Of a DNA stretch of 64,000 nt, positions 20,721 to 31,791 are shown one piece after another. Made by a program: the position numbers and the translations under genes. Each line of letters starts with the position of its first letter. Position 1 is the first letter of the stretch. The DNA comes from Larix kaempferi (Eukaryota; Streptophyta; Pinopsida; Pinales; Pinaceae), in the NCBI GenBank assembly GCA_027924585.1, contig BSBM01000753.1:26540001-26604000 (forward strand). Reading direction: 5' to 3'. The notes below the pieces were generated by a model. The model ran no database searches. It saw nothing but the letters and a program-made list of their open reading frames with translations, and was not told where the DNA came from.

Positions 20721-22030
20721 ATTTTCAGGCCTTCCGTTCCCGATAACATCACGAACTTCAGAGTCTTCGATGATGATGAACAAATTATCATCTTTCTAAC
20801 AAACGAAGATAGCTTTCAAGGAGCTGCAATAGATGAGGAAGAACACGATGCTGATTTGATGAAGAAGGATGAGGAGAAAGGAAATTTCATGCCCAAGGGG
20901 GTAAGGTCCCTCAAAATGCTGTTCGATCTTCAAAATAAGTTCAAAAGGCCAGCTAATACCAAAACTAACAGCTCATCAATGCAACATGAGTTAGTTAATT
21001 TGGGTACCGAGGCAGAACCAAAATTTGTCAACCTTGGCAAATGTTGTTCACCAGGAGAAAGAGATAGGTTCATCAAATTGTTTAAGCAATACAAAGATGT
21101 TTTTGCATGGACCTATGAAGATCTAAAAACGTATGACATCCGCATCATTCAGTATGTTATACCAATGAAAGCGGGTGTCAATCCATTTCAGCAACAGTTA
21201 AGAAGGATGCATCCTACTCTAGAACCGTTGATCCAAAAGGAATTAAAGAGCTCCTGGACGCTAAGATAATATTCAAAGTCCGGCATTCTGAATGGGTTGC
21301 AAACCTGGTTCCCGTAAGAAAGAAGTCAGGAGAGATAAGGCTATGTGTAGATTTCAGAAATTTAAACAAAGCCTCAGATAAAGATAACTACCCCATACCT
21401 TCAATGGAACAAATCCTACAAATGGTGTCAGGATCCGAATTGTTTTCTCTCCTCGATGGTTTCTCTGGCTACAATCAAGTGTTAGTAGCTGAAGAAGATA
21501 TCCTTAAGAGTAGTTTCAAAACTAAGTGGGGAACTTTCGCCTATAGAAGAATGTCATTTGGTCTGTTAAATGCAGGAGCTACATTCCAAAGGGCGATGGA
21601 TATTTCCTTCCGAGGATTGGGTGGGCAATGTGTTGTTGTTTACTTAGATGATGTGACAGTCTTTTCGAAGAAAAGGGAAGATCATGTTGTTCATCTGAGG
21701 CATATCTTTGATCGTTGCCGAAAGTATGGTATTTCCCTGAATCCCAAGAAGAGCATGTTTTCTATTCTCAAAGGTAAGCTCTTGGGTCATATCATCTCCA
21801 AAGGGGGAGTGTCAATTGATCAAGAAAGATTCCAAGCCATTAATAAGATTCCAATGCCTCACAACAAGAAATCTATGCAGTCCTTTATGGGAACCATCAA
21901 TTTTGTCCGAAGGTTTGTTCCAGATTTCGCACAAATTGTTAAGCCGTTGCAACAGATGGTGAAACAAAGTATACAATTCAAGTGGACAGATTTGGAGAAG
22001 GACGCATTTAGAGATATCAAGGAAGCTGTA
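20721..22030 (+). pseudogene. Element B pre-RT linker and reverse transcriptase
   Basis: The linker contains KFVNLGKCCSPGERDRFI and DVFAWTYEDLKTYD, the standard lead-in to a gypsy RT. One frameshift, between about 21235 and 21260, separates it from the rest. After that RT is continuous: IRLCVDFRNLNKA, FSLLDGFSGYNQ, FGLLNAGATFQRAM and an intact YLDD at 21641-21652, then LLGHIISKGG. Apart from the frameshift the active site looks sound. Confidence 0.9.
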
Positions 22031-22440
22031 GCTAAGGCTCTTTCCTTAAGAAGCCCAGATTTTGATAAGGATTTCATCTTGTATAGCTTTGCTTCGGATG
22101 ACTCTCTCGCAGCTGTACTCACGCAAAAGGTGGAGTTGGGGGACGAATACCCAATTTCGTTTATGAGCACTGGTCTGCAGGGGGATGAGCTGAACTATCC
22201 CGTAGTCGAGAAGCATGCATATGCTGTCTTCAAGGAAGTCAAGCAGTTTAGGCCATACATTCTTAAGAACAGAACTAAAGTCGTAGTTCCCCACCCAGCT
22301 GTTAGATCCCTTTTCGTTCAAAAGGAATTGGGAGAAAGGAGAGGGAACTGGGTCACAGCTCTGCAGGCATATGATTTGGAATTTAAACCAGCCACGATCA
22401 TTAAAGGACAAGGCCTGTGCAAGTTACTTGTGGGAAACTC
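22031..22440 (+). pseudogene. Element B gypsy-type RNase H
   Basis: This is continuous with RT. FILYSFASDDSLAAVL stands where relatives have the first catalytic Asp (usually Y-x-x-A/S-D), then YPVVEKHAYAVFKEVKQF carries the Glu, then the tether to integrase. The second Asp is not clear: TKVVVPHPAVRSLF stands where T-D-H is usual. Such weakening is expected where an extra RNase H has taken over the task. Confidence 0.75.
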
Positions 22441-23779
22441 GACTGATGAAGAGCAACATTGGAAAAATGAAGCTGAGTTAAATTCAGTTGAAGTGTGTCA
22501 TATCTTCACAACTCCCCAGTCATGGTATAGAGATCTGGTGCACTATTTACAGCAAGGATATCTACCTGAGCATTGGAACTCCAAGCAAAGAAGGGCACTC
22601 CGTTTGAAATCAGCTCCTTATCAAATTATTGATGGGATACTATTCAGAAAGAATTATGATGGAGTTCTTCTTAGATGCCTAGAGAAGGAAGATGCAAGCA
22701 AAGTTGTCAAAGAACTACATGATGGCCCCGCAAGAGGACATTATTCAGGTGAGACAACAGCACACAAGATATTGAGAGCTGGTTATTATTGGCCCACTCT
22801 ATTCCGAGACGCCCATATGTATGCACGGAACTGTGATGTATGTCAAAGAAGCGCTGGGAAGTTACCTAAGGTAGCAGGACCATTACAGCCGGTCATCATA
22901 TCTGAGCCTTTTGAGCAATGGGGTATAGATGTTATCGGAGAGATAAATCCAAATTCTTCGTTGCAACATCAATACATTCTAACGGCTACCGACTACTTCA
23001 CTAGGTGGACAGAGGCCATCCCGTTGCGCAAGATCAATGAAGACGCAGTCATCAGCTTCTTGAAAGAGAACATCATAACCAGGTTTGGGGTTCCAATTTC
23101 CCTTGTTTTTTATAATGCTACTTATTTTTCATCTTGCAAGATAAATGAATTTGTTTATGAATGGGGGATTAAGTTGCATTATTCAGCCAATTATTATCCT
23201 CAGGGGAATGGATTAGCCGAATCTTCGAACAAGAATCTGATTCGAATTCTTAAGAACACTGTGATAGAAAACCAGAGAAGTTGGCATGTGGCTCTCCCAA
23301 ATGCCTTATGGGAAGATAGGGTAACCCCGAAGAATGCTTTAGGTGTCTCCCCTTTCACTCTTGTCTATGGTAAGGAAGCCATTCTTCCCCCAAACATCTT
23401 ACTACCATCCTTGCAATTATCCCAAGCCTCTCGAGGTTCTGGTAGCCAAGCCTTACAATCCAAGATCAACACCCTGCTTCAACTTGAAGAAGCCCGACAC
23501 AAAGCTAAAGATTGATTCCATCAACACCAGGACATAGTTAAAAGATGGTTCGATAAGAGGAAGTCTGGCAAGAGAAGCTTTGAAGTTGGGGACTTAGTCC
23601 TGAAATGGGACCATAATCATGAAGGAAAAGGAATGCATACGAAATTCCAACATCTATGGGTAGGCCCGTACCAAATTTCAGCAAAATTAGGCCCATCCAA
23701 TTACAAATTGACAAATCTCGAGGGAGAAGAAGTAACCCTTCCTCTCAATGGCCTCGCTCTGAAACAATACTTCGCATAG
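22441..23779 (+). pseudogene. Element B integrase (one catalytic Asp replaced by Tyr)
   Basis: The zinc-binding HHCC is intact: HDGPARGHYSGET and [12 protein letters not shown] (22719-22850). The core has WGIDVIGEI with the first Asp, but the second site reads LVFYNATYFSS where S-D-N-G-T-x-F is expected, so the Asp is Tyr (about 23110). The Glu is kept in GNGLAESSNKNL. A TGA at 23513-23515 interrupts before the C-terminal module (KFQHLWVGPYQIS), which ends at 23779. No chromodomain follows. The integrase cannot be active as written. Confidence 0.88.
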
Positions 23780-24842
23780 TCTCGCTGAGGCTTTCTGTAC
23801 ATAAATAAAAGTTTCTTTTATTTTTCTTTAGGCTTTGTTTGCTTTATTTTTGGCCATTTTGTGTATTTCATTGTTATTTGAACTTTTACGACAAGTTTTG
23901 TTTTCTGGATGCCCTTTTGGTTGAGTTCCCCGTTGAGGATAAGTCTCTCAAAGAAAAATTGCAACCCATGAGTCCGGAACTATGCTCAAATGAACTCTGT
24001 CTATTGTCCTCTCGCTGAAATATTCAGAAGGAAGGAAGCCTACTCTGCTAGCCACGCTAATCCTGTTCAAAATAGCAGAGACCTATGACCATCTCCACTA
24101 CTATCATTGGGCTCCACCCACTCTCACACGTTAAAGGCATATCAAGAAGGTTATTAAAGTTGGACCCACGAAAAGTAGCACACCTCGAAGACATAGGGTA
24201 TTGAAATGACTCCATGCTGCAAATCTAATAGCCAAAATGGCATGTACTCAAGAGTCTGGCTTCCAGAGATTCTCGCCTCAATTAAAGCACGGCTGAGACA
24301 AAAGCAAAAGACATGTAAAATCAAGAAGGTTGTCCAAAAGGCTCAGCTCAAAATGGGCTCCTCTCCGTCTGTGAGGCTTGATCAAATCAATAAAGTTTAT
24401 AACTCACACAAAAGGACATTATAGATTGAGGAGCCTAAATCAAAGATCATGTCCAAAAGAAAATATCTCTGGAAGGCTCAAACAGCTAAGCTGTCCAAAG
24501 TACAAACATCCAAAAGGATGCAAGTAGCATGGGAATGAGGAACAAGAGCAATAATGTCCATGAGAAAGTGTTGCAAATCCTGTGGAGTCCGGCAGTAGTG
24601 ACCATCTGAAAGATGACCCTCATAAAAAAAATCTCATATACTGGCCCTTTGAGATTGGTGAAGATGTCCCAGTCAAAGCTCCCCTTTTCCCCAAGGGCTG
24701 GCAGGTAAAGTGCCTTCTTCCCCTCACATGAATTTAAACTGCTCAGCTGAGTACTGCAGCCAAGATGGATGTCTTTGATGAGGTTTCGGACCATGATGAT
24801 GATTTTTTTTTTAGAGATCTGTGTTCGCCAGTGACTCGCCAT
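23780..24842 (+). other. Element B region between pol and 3' LTR
   Basis: No supported coding frame on the plus strand. AATAAA-like runs lie near 23805, and a T-run near 24805. I do not see a purine-rich tract just before the 3' LTR, where one is expected; the last bases are GTGACTCGCCAT. An opposite-strand frame (24486-24842, 118 codons) is open but has no recognisable domain. Confidence 0.6.
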
Positions 24843-25057
24843 TGTTGTTGCAGCAACACCCCCGCAAAATTTTGTACATATTGGGGCCCCTCCTTTAAAT
24901 TTTTTAGAAAGGCTACCTCAAAAGGTCATTCTCAGTTGTTAGCTTTGTTCTTCAAACAAAAAATTTTGCCATGAACCACTCCAAGTCTGCCAGAAAGTCT
25001 TGTTTCTTAAGCAAAGGTCTTTTCATGAAGTCTCCCTGAAAAAGGTCGCAGAACGCT

Positions 25058-26130
25058 TTGATAAAGCCCCGCAGTGGCGGAAGCTTTTGTTTAAAAACTC
25101 CCGAAAGAAGACTTAGAAAATTTTGTTGGAAAGATTGCGGAAGCCATTGGACTTTTCCTCCCGAAACTGCGAAAAGATTCACCTTACTCTCCCGAAAGAT
25201 GCCGGAGGACTTCCTTGAAAAAATCCTTAAGTCTTCCCTCAACTTTCGCGGCACCATTCGAGTTCTCTTTCCGCATTTGCCAAAACGCTCAAAACCTTTG
25301 TGGAAACAATTCACAAACGTATCCCGAAACGGCGGAAGGATTTAACAGAGCTGCCCAAAACTGCCAAGTAACTTAGCCTTTTTCGAAATCTTTAAGTCTT
25401 GAGTTTACGGAAGCATCAGCTATATTCTTCCCGAGCCTTCGCGGAAACCTTCGCGTTTCCTTTCCGCAACCCCGGCGAGAAAAGTTGCGGAATATTTCAA
25501 GTTTTCCCTCCGAAGCACCGAGCGCCTTTCACCAATTTCTTCCGAAATAGCAGGCACCATTCGCTAAAACTTTCCGTAACTCCACAAGAACTTAGAAATT
25601 TCGTGTGAAATTTGCGGAACAAGTTGGCTTTTCCTTCCACAGTCACGAAAGCATTATCATTAACTCGCCGAAATGCCAAAACATCAGGCATTTGCGGAAC
25701 CTTTCGAAGAAGCCGCCCGCAACAGTGGAGGCATTCAACGATCCCTTTCGAAGCAGTGAAGGATAGGGGAAAAAGCTTCCCGCAATTCTCTCGAGGCTCG
25801 GCCGATACTTAGAAACTTTTTGAAGTTTCCGGAAGCCTTGTGCTGAAGCATTCACCGAAACCTTCCGAAACGCCGGAGCCTTTTTATTTTTTCTCTCCGC
25901 TACCGCGGGAACCTTTTTCAAAAGTTTAACATTCACAATCATTTTGCGGAAACGTTTCGCCTTTCCCTCTCGCAATAGCGGAAGCTTCCGAAACGTTTGA
26001 GCTTTGCGGAATGATTTCACTTCCGCGCCATGGAAGCCTTTTGCGGGAGCAATTGCCCAACCTTTCCCGAAACCGCGGAAGCTTCCGCTATATCCTTCCG
26101 CAACGGTGGGTGAAATCCACGACTTTGTCC
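25058..26130. repeat. CCGC...GCGG dyad cluster, B 3' LTR copy
   Basis: Same cluster as in the 5' LTR. Many single-base differences between the two copies fall on C or G in CG dinucleotides, and several dyads are degraded in one copy only. Confidence 0.55.
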
Positions 26131-27245
26131 CACAAGTGGCGGTTATGTATGCAAACCGAGACGGCTCGATTTGACACCGACGTACGATACATTTAAAACC
26201 TGTTTTAATACGCCACCAACTATATTAAAGTCCCACACGTGTTCGATTTGTTTAAATATACGGTGGGGGCTCGAACCGACCCCATTGCTGTTTGTCGATT
26301 GCCAAACCATTGTTGGACGCCGCGCGACCGTTCCAGCTCAGATTGCTCGACCACGTTCACGGCCACCTCAGTCAGCTATCCTCATCGGTGCCAGGTAGGA
26401 TCTTAACCATTAAACTTGTTTCTTCCATGCATTAGATTACTATTGGATTGCCCTTGTCTAAAGACGATTGCTCTAGGTTATATTTTGACGGTAAAATGCT
26501 CGTCACGGGTACTTCGCCCGTCAAATTACCGTCGAAATCTCATTTTTTTTTTTTTGTCATACAAAACATAGAAATATCAGAACGTTTTGAACGTCAACCC
26601 TGACGGGTGGATTGTTCTAAGCTCCTACCCTAGCCGTGGGTGTCGTTGTTCTTCGCGTTTGAATTCATCAAGGCCCCGTGAACTTTCTGTGTCCCCAACC
26701 GAAAGCCAAAGCCGTAGTCACCCAAGCTTTACCATAAGCCTCAGTCCCGGCATAGCCTACCCATTTTAAAACTAGAAACAGGCGCCATCGCCCGTGATCA
26801 AACCAGCCGTAGGACGCCCCTTTAAATGTTATGAATAACGACAGTGTTTGGGCTGAAACCCCTCGCTTATGTGTCAACGCAGGAGCTCCTCCCTGGTCTC
26901 GTAATTAAACTTGTTATGTCACCCCGAACTTACCCGCCATTAGCCATTTAAAAAACACAATGACGAAAGATCACCAGTTCTCCTAAGGCTAGCCCGAGAG
27001 TGGATTGTTTCCGGGACATACCTATCCTCACAGGAGCATTCCAAATCTACCCCTTCAAAGAATTAGGATGGCTAAAATTTATAATTATATTCTTGTTGAA
27101 ATGATGTATTCTGATTCCTAAACATACAGCTCGACATTGCATTTATCTCATTGACATGTTAGAATGGTGATGCTCTTGAAATCTCACAGTATGTTGCTCA
27201 TGTTTATAATAACGTATATTTGGTTGCTACCAGGGATAAATCAAA

Positions 27246-30200
27246 ATGCCAAAAGGTGGGAAGAAGAAGGCTAAGATGACAGGGAAAAATCCTGCACCAC
27301 TTAAAACTGAAACCTCACTCCAGGATACTAGGTGCACCACTGGTGTCCCTCCTGAAATTAGATGGGGTGACATCTACAGAATGATCTGGGACCAAGAGAT
27401 CCTGGATATGTTGCTAGAAGAAGGGCCGATTTATCTCAATATCAAAGCCTCAAGCATAACTAGAGCCACTACCCGCCCTGAGCTATTCCCCTGTGCTGAA
27501 GTGATCGGATGGATACTCCAACATGTCGATGCTGAAGGGAGAGTGATAAATGACAGCGGGAAAGTGGCTATTGCCTCATTTCAACCCGCGTATCTTGCGG
27601 CAGCCTACAAATTTCCCTGGGTCCAACAATCTCTGACTGGTGAATGGCTGAGACAGATGAACAATGTCGAGATGGCCAAGAAGCTACTAATGGCAGGAAA
27701 ACATTTGAGAAAGAAAAGAAATGATGAATATGACGTACAGAATCTGAGACCTCCTTTCAGATTGATCGCTTTGATGCTGTGCAGAATCTTCGGCATGCCC
27801 GATGGTACAGTGTATAAGATTCAGTGGGTCCCTGTTATCCACTTCATGGCATTTAAGGGAACTGTGTTTGACTAGGCCACTCTCCTGTTAGATAGTTTGG
27901 CCTCGATGATAGTTGCTGCTAAAGAAGGACTAGCGTTGAAGAAGGCTGAATTTTTCATGTCCTCATATCTAATTGATTGTATTTTGGCCAAGATGGACTT
28001 CCCCAAATTGGGCTGCACATGGGATAAGGCCACTACCCCGGTCTATATCACTTTCAGGATGTTGTGGGCTAAGAATTACAAGCCTAGTTACAAACTCATC
28101 TGTGAGGAGTTCATCATGCCCCTGTATGAGAAGATATTCAAGGAGGAGCCCAACTGCCTGTCAGATAATGCTTTGGAAGTCCTTGAGAATTACGGGGATT
28201 TTTACTTTTCGGAGCAAGGTACCTACCTCAGAATGTTTGGAGGAACTAAGCCCCCATACATTTTGCCACAGTATGCCACAGATTATCTAGTCCTTAAGGA
28301 AGCAGTAAGACAAATCTTCCTGGATGGAATTGGGGCAATGCTCCACAAACAGCATAAGGCTTCCTTTCCCCCTCTACCTTTCTGCATAGGTGCTTACAAG
28401 TTCTCGGGGGTTGCCTCAGCCGAAGAATTTGTGCAGGAGCTGAAAGCATTCCACTTCGGTGAGGTAATCTGCCACAGGAATGACAGGAGGGGAAAAGTCG
28501 TTGAACACGGTAAGGAGATTTATGCCCACTTCGAGTATTCTCACTACCCTGATGCCGAGGAAGAAACATTCAGGGGCATCAGCAACATGACTGAGCTACG
28601 GGTCTTTCGCCAAGGCACTGGAGCAAGCTCTAGCTCAGCCAAGGTCCAGAAGACCAGCCAGCAGCAGGAGAAAGAAGCTGAGGATGCCCGAGCTCAGGAA
28701 GAGCTCATATTAAGAGAAGAAGCAAGGTTACTCCAGGAAGCTGAGGAAGCCAGATTTCAGCGGGAGGCGGAGGAAGCCAGGTGGAAGCAAGAAGCTGAAG
28801 CGACAAGAAAGCAACAGGAAGCTGAAGTGGCAAGAATGCAGCAAGAAGCTGAGGATGCCCAGCAGCAGAAAGAGGCAGAGGATGAAAGGCTACGGAAAGC
28901 GAAAGAAGAGCTGAAAGCAAGGGAAGATGCTCAAGCAAGTGGGTCTGGTGTCCAAGACATGGAAATAGACACATCTCAAGCAGGTGGCTCTGGTACCCAA
29001 AATAAGGGCATAGATCCAGCTCAGGAAGTCTGGACCCCACCTGCTGAAGAGGACATAGACATCATAAACCGACCAATTGTCCCGTACACGCCATCGGGAA
29101 AACATACGGTGTCCAGGTGGAATGAGTTTGTCTATGACAAGAAAATGAAAGCAATGGTCCTCAAATCAGAAGAGAGGATCAAAAGTCCCTTCCATGAAGA
29201 CATCGTTACCCACCGAGAGGTCACTGTAATGAAGAATACAGATCAGGATCCCTTTGCTATGGCATCCGCAGTTGTAGAAACAGCAAAAGCATCGCTGGAC
29301 AATGTGGGTGTGATAGTTAGAGAAAATGTTTTGACAAAGAAGAGAGCTCGTTCGCTACAACAGACTGTGGCTAATCAGCAAGCCCAAAGGGATCTGGTGG
29401 TGAACAAGTATAATTGCTTGTACGCCGAGCATAAGGAGCTGTCAAACAAGTATAGCCAGTTGGAGGAGGAAAAGGACCAGCTAACACTCCACATGATGAT
29501 TGTGGAAGCAGAGAAGAATGGAGCGGAAGAGAAGGCATCTTAGCTAGAAGCAGACAAGTGGGCATTAGCTGAGCGATTAGAGCAAGCTGAGAGCAGAACG
29601 ATGGACATGTCTCCCTTCCATGAGCTGTCCTGCAGCATCCTGAAGCAAATGCATGACACTCAGGAGCTAATCACTAATGAGGTTTGCAAGCTCAAGGCCA
29701 TGGTAGTTAGGTTAAAAGAAATTAATGCAGAGGCCCATAGGCTCAAATCTAAGAATACCCGTGTCAAGGAAAATATCATAAGTCAGATGGCATGGAGAGA
29801 AGGGAAAGGGGGTTTCCCCACGCATCTTCCACTTAAATCTGTGGACGGTTTTAATGAGGACATAGCCCTGCTGGAGTTTGGCAGGAACTGTGCCAGTAAG
29901 CTGATAACCAGTGTGCAAAGAACAACAGATAAAATTAACAGTCTGTACCAAAAGATCCAAGGGGTTCATGACAAATGCACATTGAACTTCCCTCAGACCC
30001 TGGAGGACTTTCCAGAAAAGGAGCAACATTTGTCTCAACTAAAGGAAGAACTATTCGTTCAAACGGAGTATGTGAAGAGGATTGATGTTCTGGCTATTGA
30101 TGACCTCCAACAGTATATTGGATTGTCATCACTCCACAGCCATCTGCTGAAAGAAGTGCATCAAGCTGCAGTAGCAGAAGTTCAAAGCATTGGAGCAGAG

Positions 30201-30551
30201 CTCTGGAAGAATGTGACTTCTCAGAAAATCTTGTTCCCTGCTGCAGCAAACATAGTCGTAAGGGACACAGGTATGTGGTATAGCTACATAGCGGAGGAAG
30301 AGAAGAAAGCTGCAGCAGTAGCAGGAGCATCAACAGATCCAGAATCTTCTCTCCTAGCAGCCATCCGAGCAACAGCAGTGGGCTCGATTCCCTCTTCCCC
30401 AGCAGTGGCAGAAATTCTAGCCATCTCAATCCCTTCTTCCCAAGTAGAAGCAACAACAACAATTGGTTCGAGTGTCTCCTCCCAGGCAGCATCAGCAGCA
30501 TCAATTGACTTGGGCGATCCTCGCCCCATTGAAGCTCACGCACAAGAATGA
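27246..30551 (+). pseudogene. LTR-encoded coiled-coil protein, copy in B 3' LTR
   Basis: This is the best copy of the LTR ORF: 3306 bp, 1101 codons plus stop, one frame, with only two premature stops (TAG for TGG at 27873 and TAG for CAG at 29541). Layout by residue: basic start 1-15; globular 20-400, with the F-x-W...LI block near 205-245 and TYLRMFGGTKPPYILP near 325-340; Ala/Glu/Gln/Arg-rich coil about 465-560; acidic linker with PYTPSGKHTVSRWNEF; second coil about 665-785; helical domain to about 1030; Ser/Ala-rich tail. No signal peptide or membrane segment is seen. In genomic RNA this ORF would sit at the 3' end, after pol. Not recognised as any named protein. Confidence 0.8.
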
Positions 30552-30760
30552 CAGCACGATATTAGAACATTATTTCTGCTATATGCATTTTGTTAAACTT
30601 TCAAATGGATAGAGCGTGAGCTGTGGGACAGCTGTCCATTCTTTTTGTTAAATATTTTGTAAAAAGAAAAGAATCACAATTTTGTCTATTATAGGAGAGA
30701 AAATTCTGTAGATGACAAGTGTAAGATGCTAGGTGGCAGCCCAAAGGGCAGTTTTGTAAT

Positions 30761-30770
30761 TATAAATAGG
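30761..30770 (+). promoter_or_regulatory. TATA box, B 3' LTR
   Basis: TATAAATAGG, identical to the 5' LTR copy at 16699. Confidence 0.6.
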
Positions 30771-30864
30771 AGCTAGAAAGAATAGAAGAGGACTTTTGGC
30801 ATGGAATGAAATTGGGAAACCCATACGAGCTACCTTGTAACGGTCCTGTAAAATCGAATTTTCT

Positions 30865-30870
30865 AATAAA
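30865..30870 (+). terminator. AATAAA polyadenylation signal, B 3' LTR
   Basis: About 100 bases after the TATA box, as in the 5' LTR. In the 3' LTR this would direct cleavage of the genomic transcript. Confidence 0.5.
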
Positions 30871-31791
30871 AGCCAGGGAGAAGGACGTTTTTCCAGAAAT
30901 GTTGGACGGATGTATGTTGGACTATTATAATGACTTCCGTACTGTAATGTGAGATCATTCTTACTATCTGAACTATTTCTTTGTATTAATGATTTTGCTC
31001 CTGCCTGTGCATACGATTTTTCTCCATTTTGTGAACAATGAATGCGTTTCATATTAAATCTGGAGCTATTTGCTGGTATCTTTATCATTGCTGTAGAGTT
31101 CTCTTTTAGATTAAATGGCTAACTGTTCTTTCTTCAAGATAACTCATATGGCTCATTGTTCATGCCTTTAACTTGCTCCTTGCAGGGATCTTTAAATTTA
31201 ATTTCAGTTTGTTTACATTTAGATCTGTTTATTCGTTCTTTCCATTTAGATTAGATAATTTTGCTTCTTTCTCTGTTTCATGAGCATTAGATACGTGTTA
31301 CATTAAACTAGAAGTTATCTTCTAAGATTTTTTATGTAGCTGTAGCTTTACCTGTAAGAATTAACAGCGATCTGTTCTTTCTTTATGTTATCTGTTACAG
31401 CTTATTGCTCATCCTTTAAATGTGCTCCCTGCAAGGATAGGTAGATTTACTTCAGTTTCTAGGCTTAGATCTGTTTTAGTTGCATCTAGATCAAGTATAA
31501 ACTACGCACTTGCATCTCATTAAAACACATAAAATCCAAAAGAAAGGTGGATCAGGCCATAACCGATACAATTGGAATTAAACTCCAAACCCACGGTTGC
31601 CGGAACCGCTAACTGGACGGATTCCCTATACCAAATGAGAGATAATCTAATTGGGATCATCTCTCGGGGAGAATCCCTTTCTGATTGATGCTACGATATC
31701 CGAGGCATCAACAGGATCCTAAGCAATTCTTTCAGGGGAAGAACAAAGAAAAAGAGGCTGTTGAGAAGATGAAGAAAACCCACTCAGTGGT

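Larger units (their letters stand above)
5736..31713 (+). mobile_element. Element B: giant-LTR Ty3/gypsy element with ORF-bearing LTRs
   Basis: Two long direct repeats (5736-17651 and 24843-31713) flank a gypsy gag-pol region. The repeat begins TGTTGTTGC and ends GCATCAACA, a near-perfect short inverted repeat with TG..CA ends. The five bases before it (5731-5735) and after it (31714-31718) are both GGATC, a target duplication. This shows the whole 25,978 bp inserted as one element, later enlarged by the nested C (5046 bp plus its 5-bp duplication); the original length was about 20.9 kb. The LTR copies differ at roughly 4-5% of sites by eye, mostly transitions, so insertion is moderately old. 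It sits in element A's 3' ORF. Confidence 0.93.
24843..31713 (+). repeat. Element B 3' LTR (6871 bp)
   Basis: This is the full, uninterrupted LTR copy: TGTTGTTGC at 24843 to GCATCAACA at 31713, followed by the GGATC target duplication. It holds the LTR ORF at 27246-30551, the TATA box at 30761 and AATAAA at 30865. It aligns with the 5' LTR throughout, apart from element C. Confidence 0.95.
30552..31713 (+). other. B 3' LTR promoter, R and U5 region
   Basis: Non-coding; matches 16490-17651 closely. It would supply polyadenylation of the genomic RNA and could start transcription into element A's remaining sequence. Confidence 0.75.

Noticed and set aside
24486-24842. Opposite-strand frame of 118 codons between B pol and 3' LTR
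   Set aside because: Antisense genes are known at this place in some Tat-type elements, but this one has no recognisable domain and its start coincides with the LTR edge. Not enough support.
26262-26345. tRNA-like sequence on the minus strand (GGTTCGAGCCCC T-arm-like block)
   Set aside because: The T-arm pairs only in part, and no A-box or anticodon arm fits at the right distance upstream.
5736-31713. Two independent non-autonomous elements flanking a separate gypsy element
   Set aside because: GGATC occurs only at the outer ends, the 5' copy abuts a primer site and gag, and the 3' copy follows pol. One element with long LTRs explains everything.
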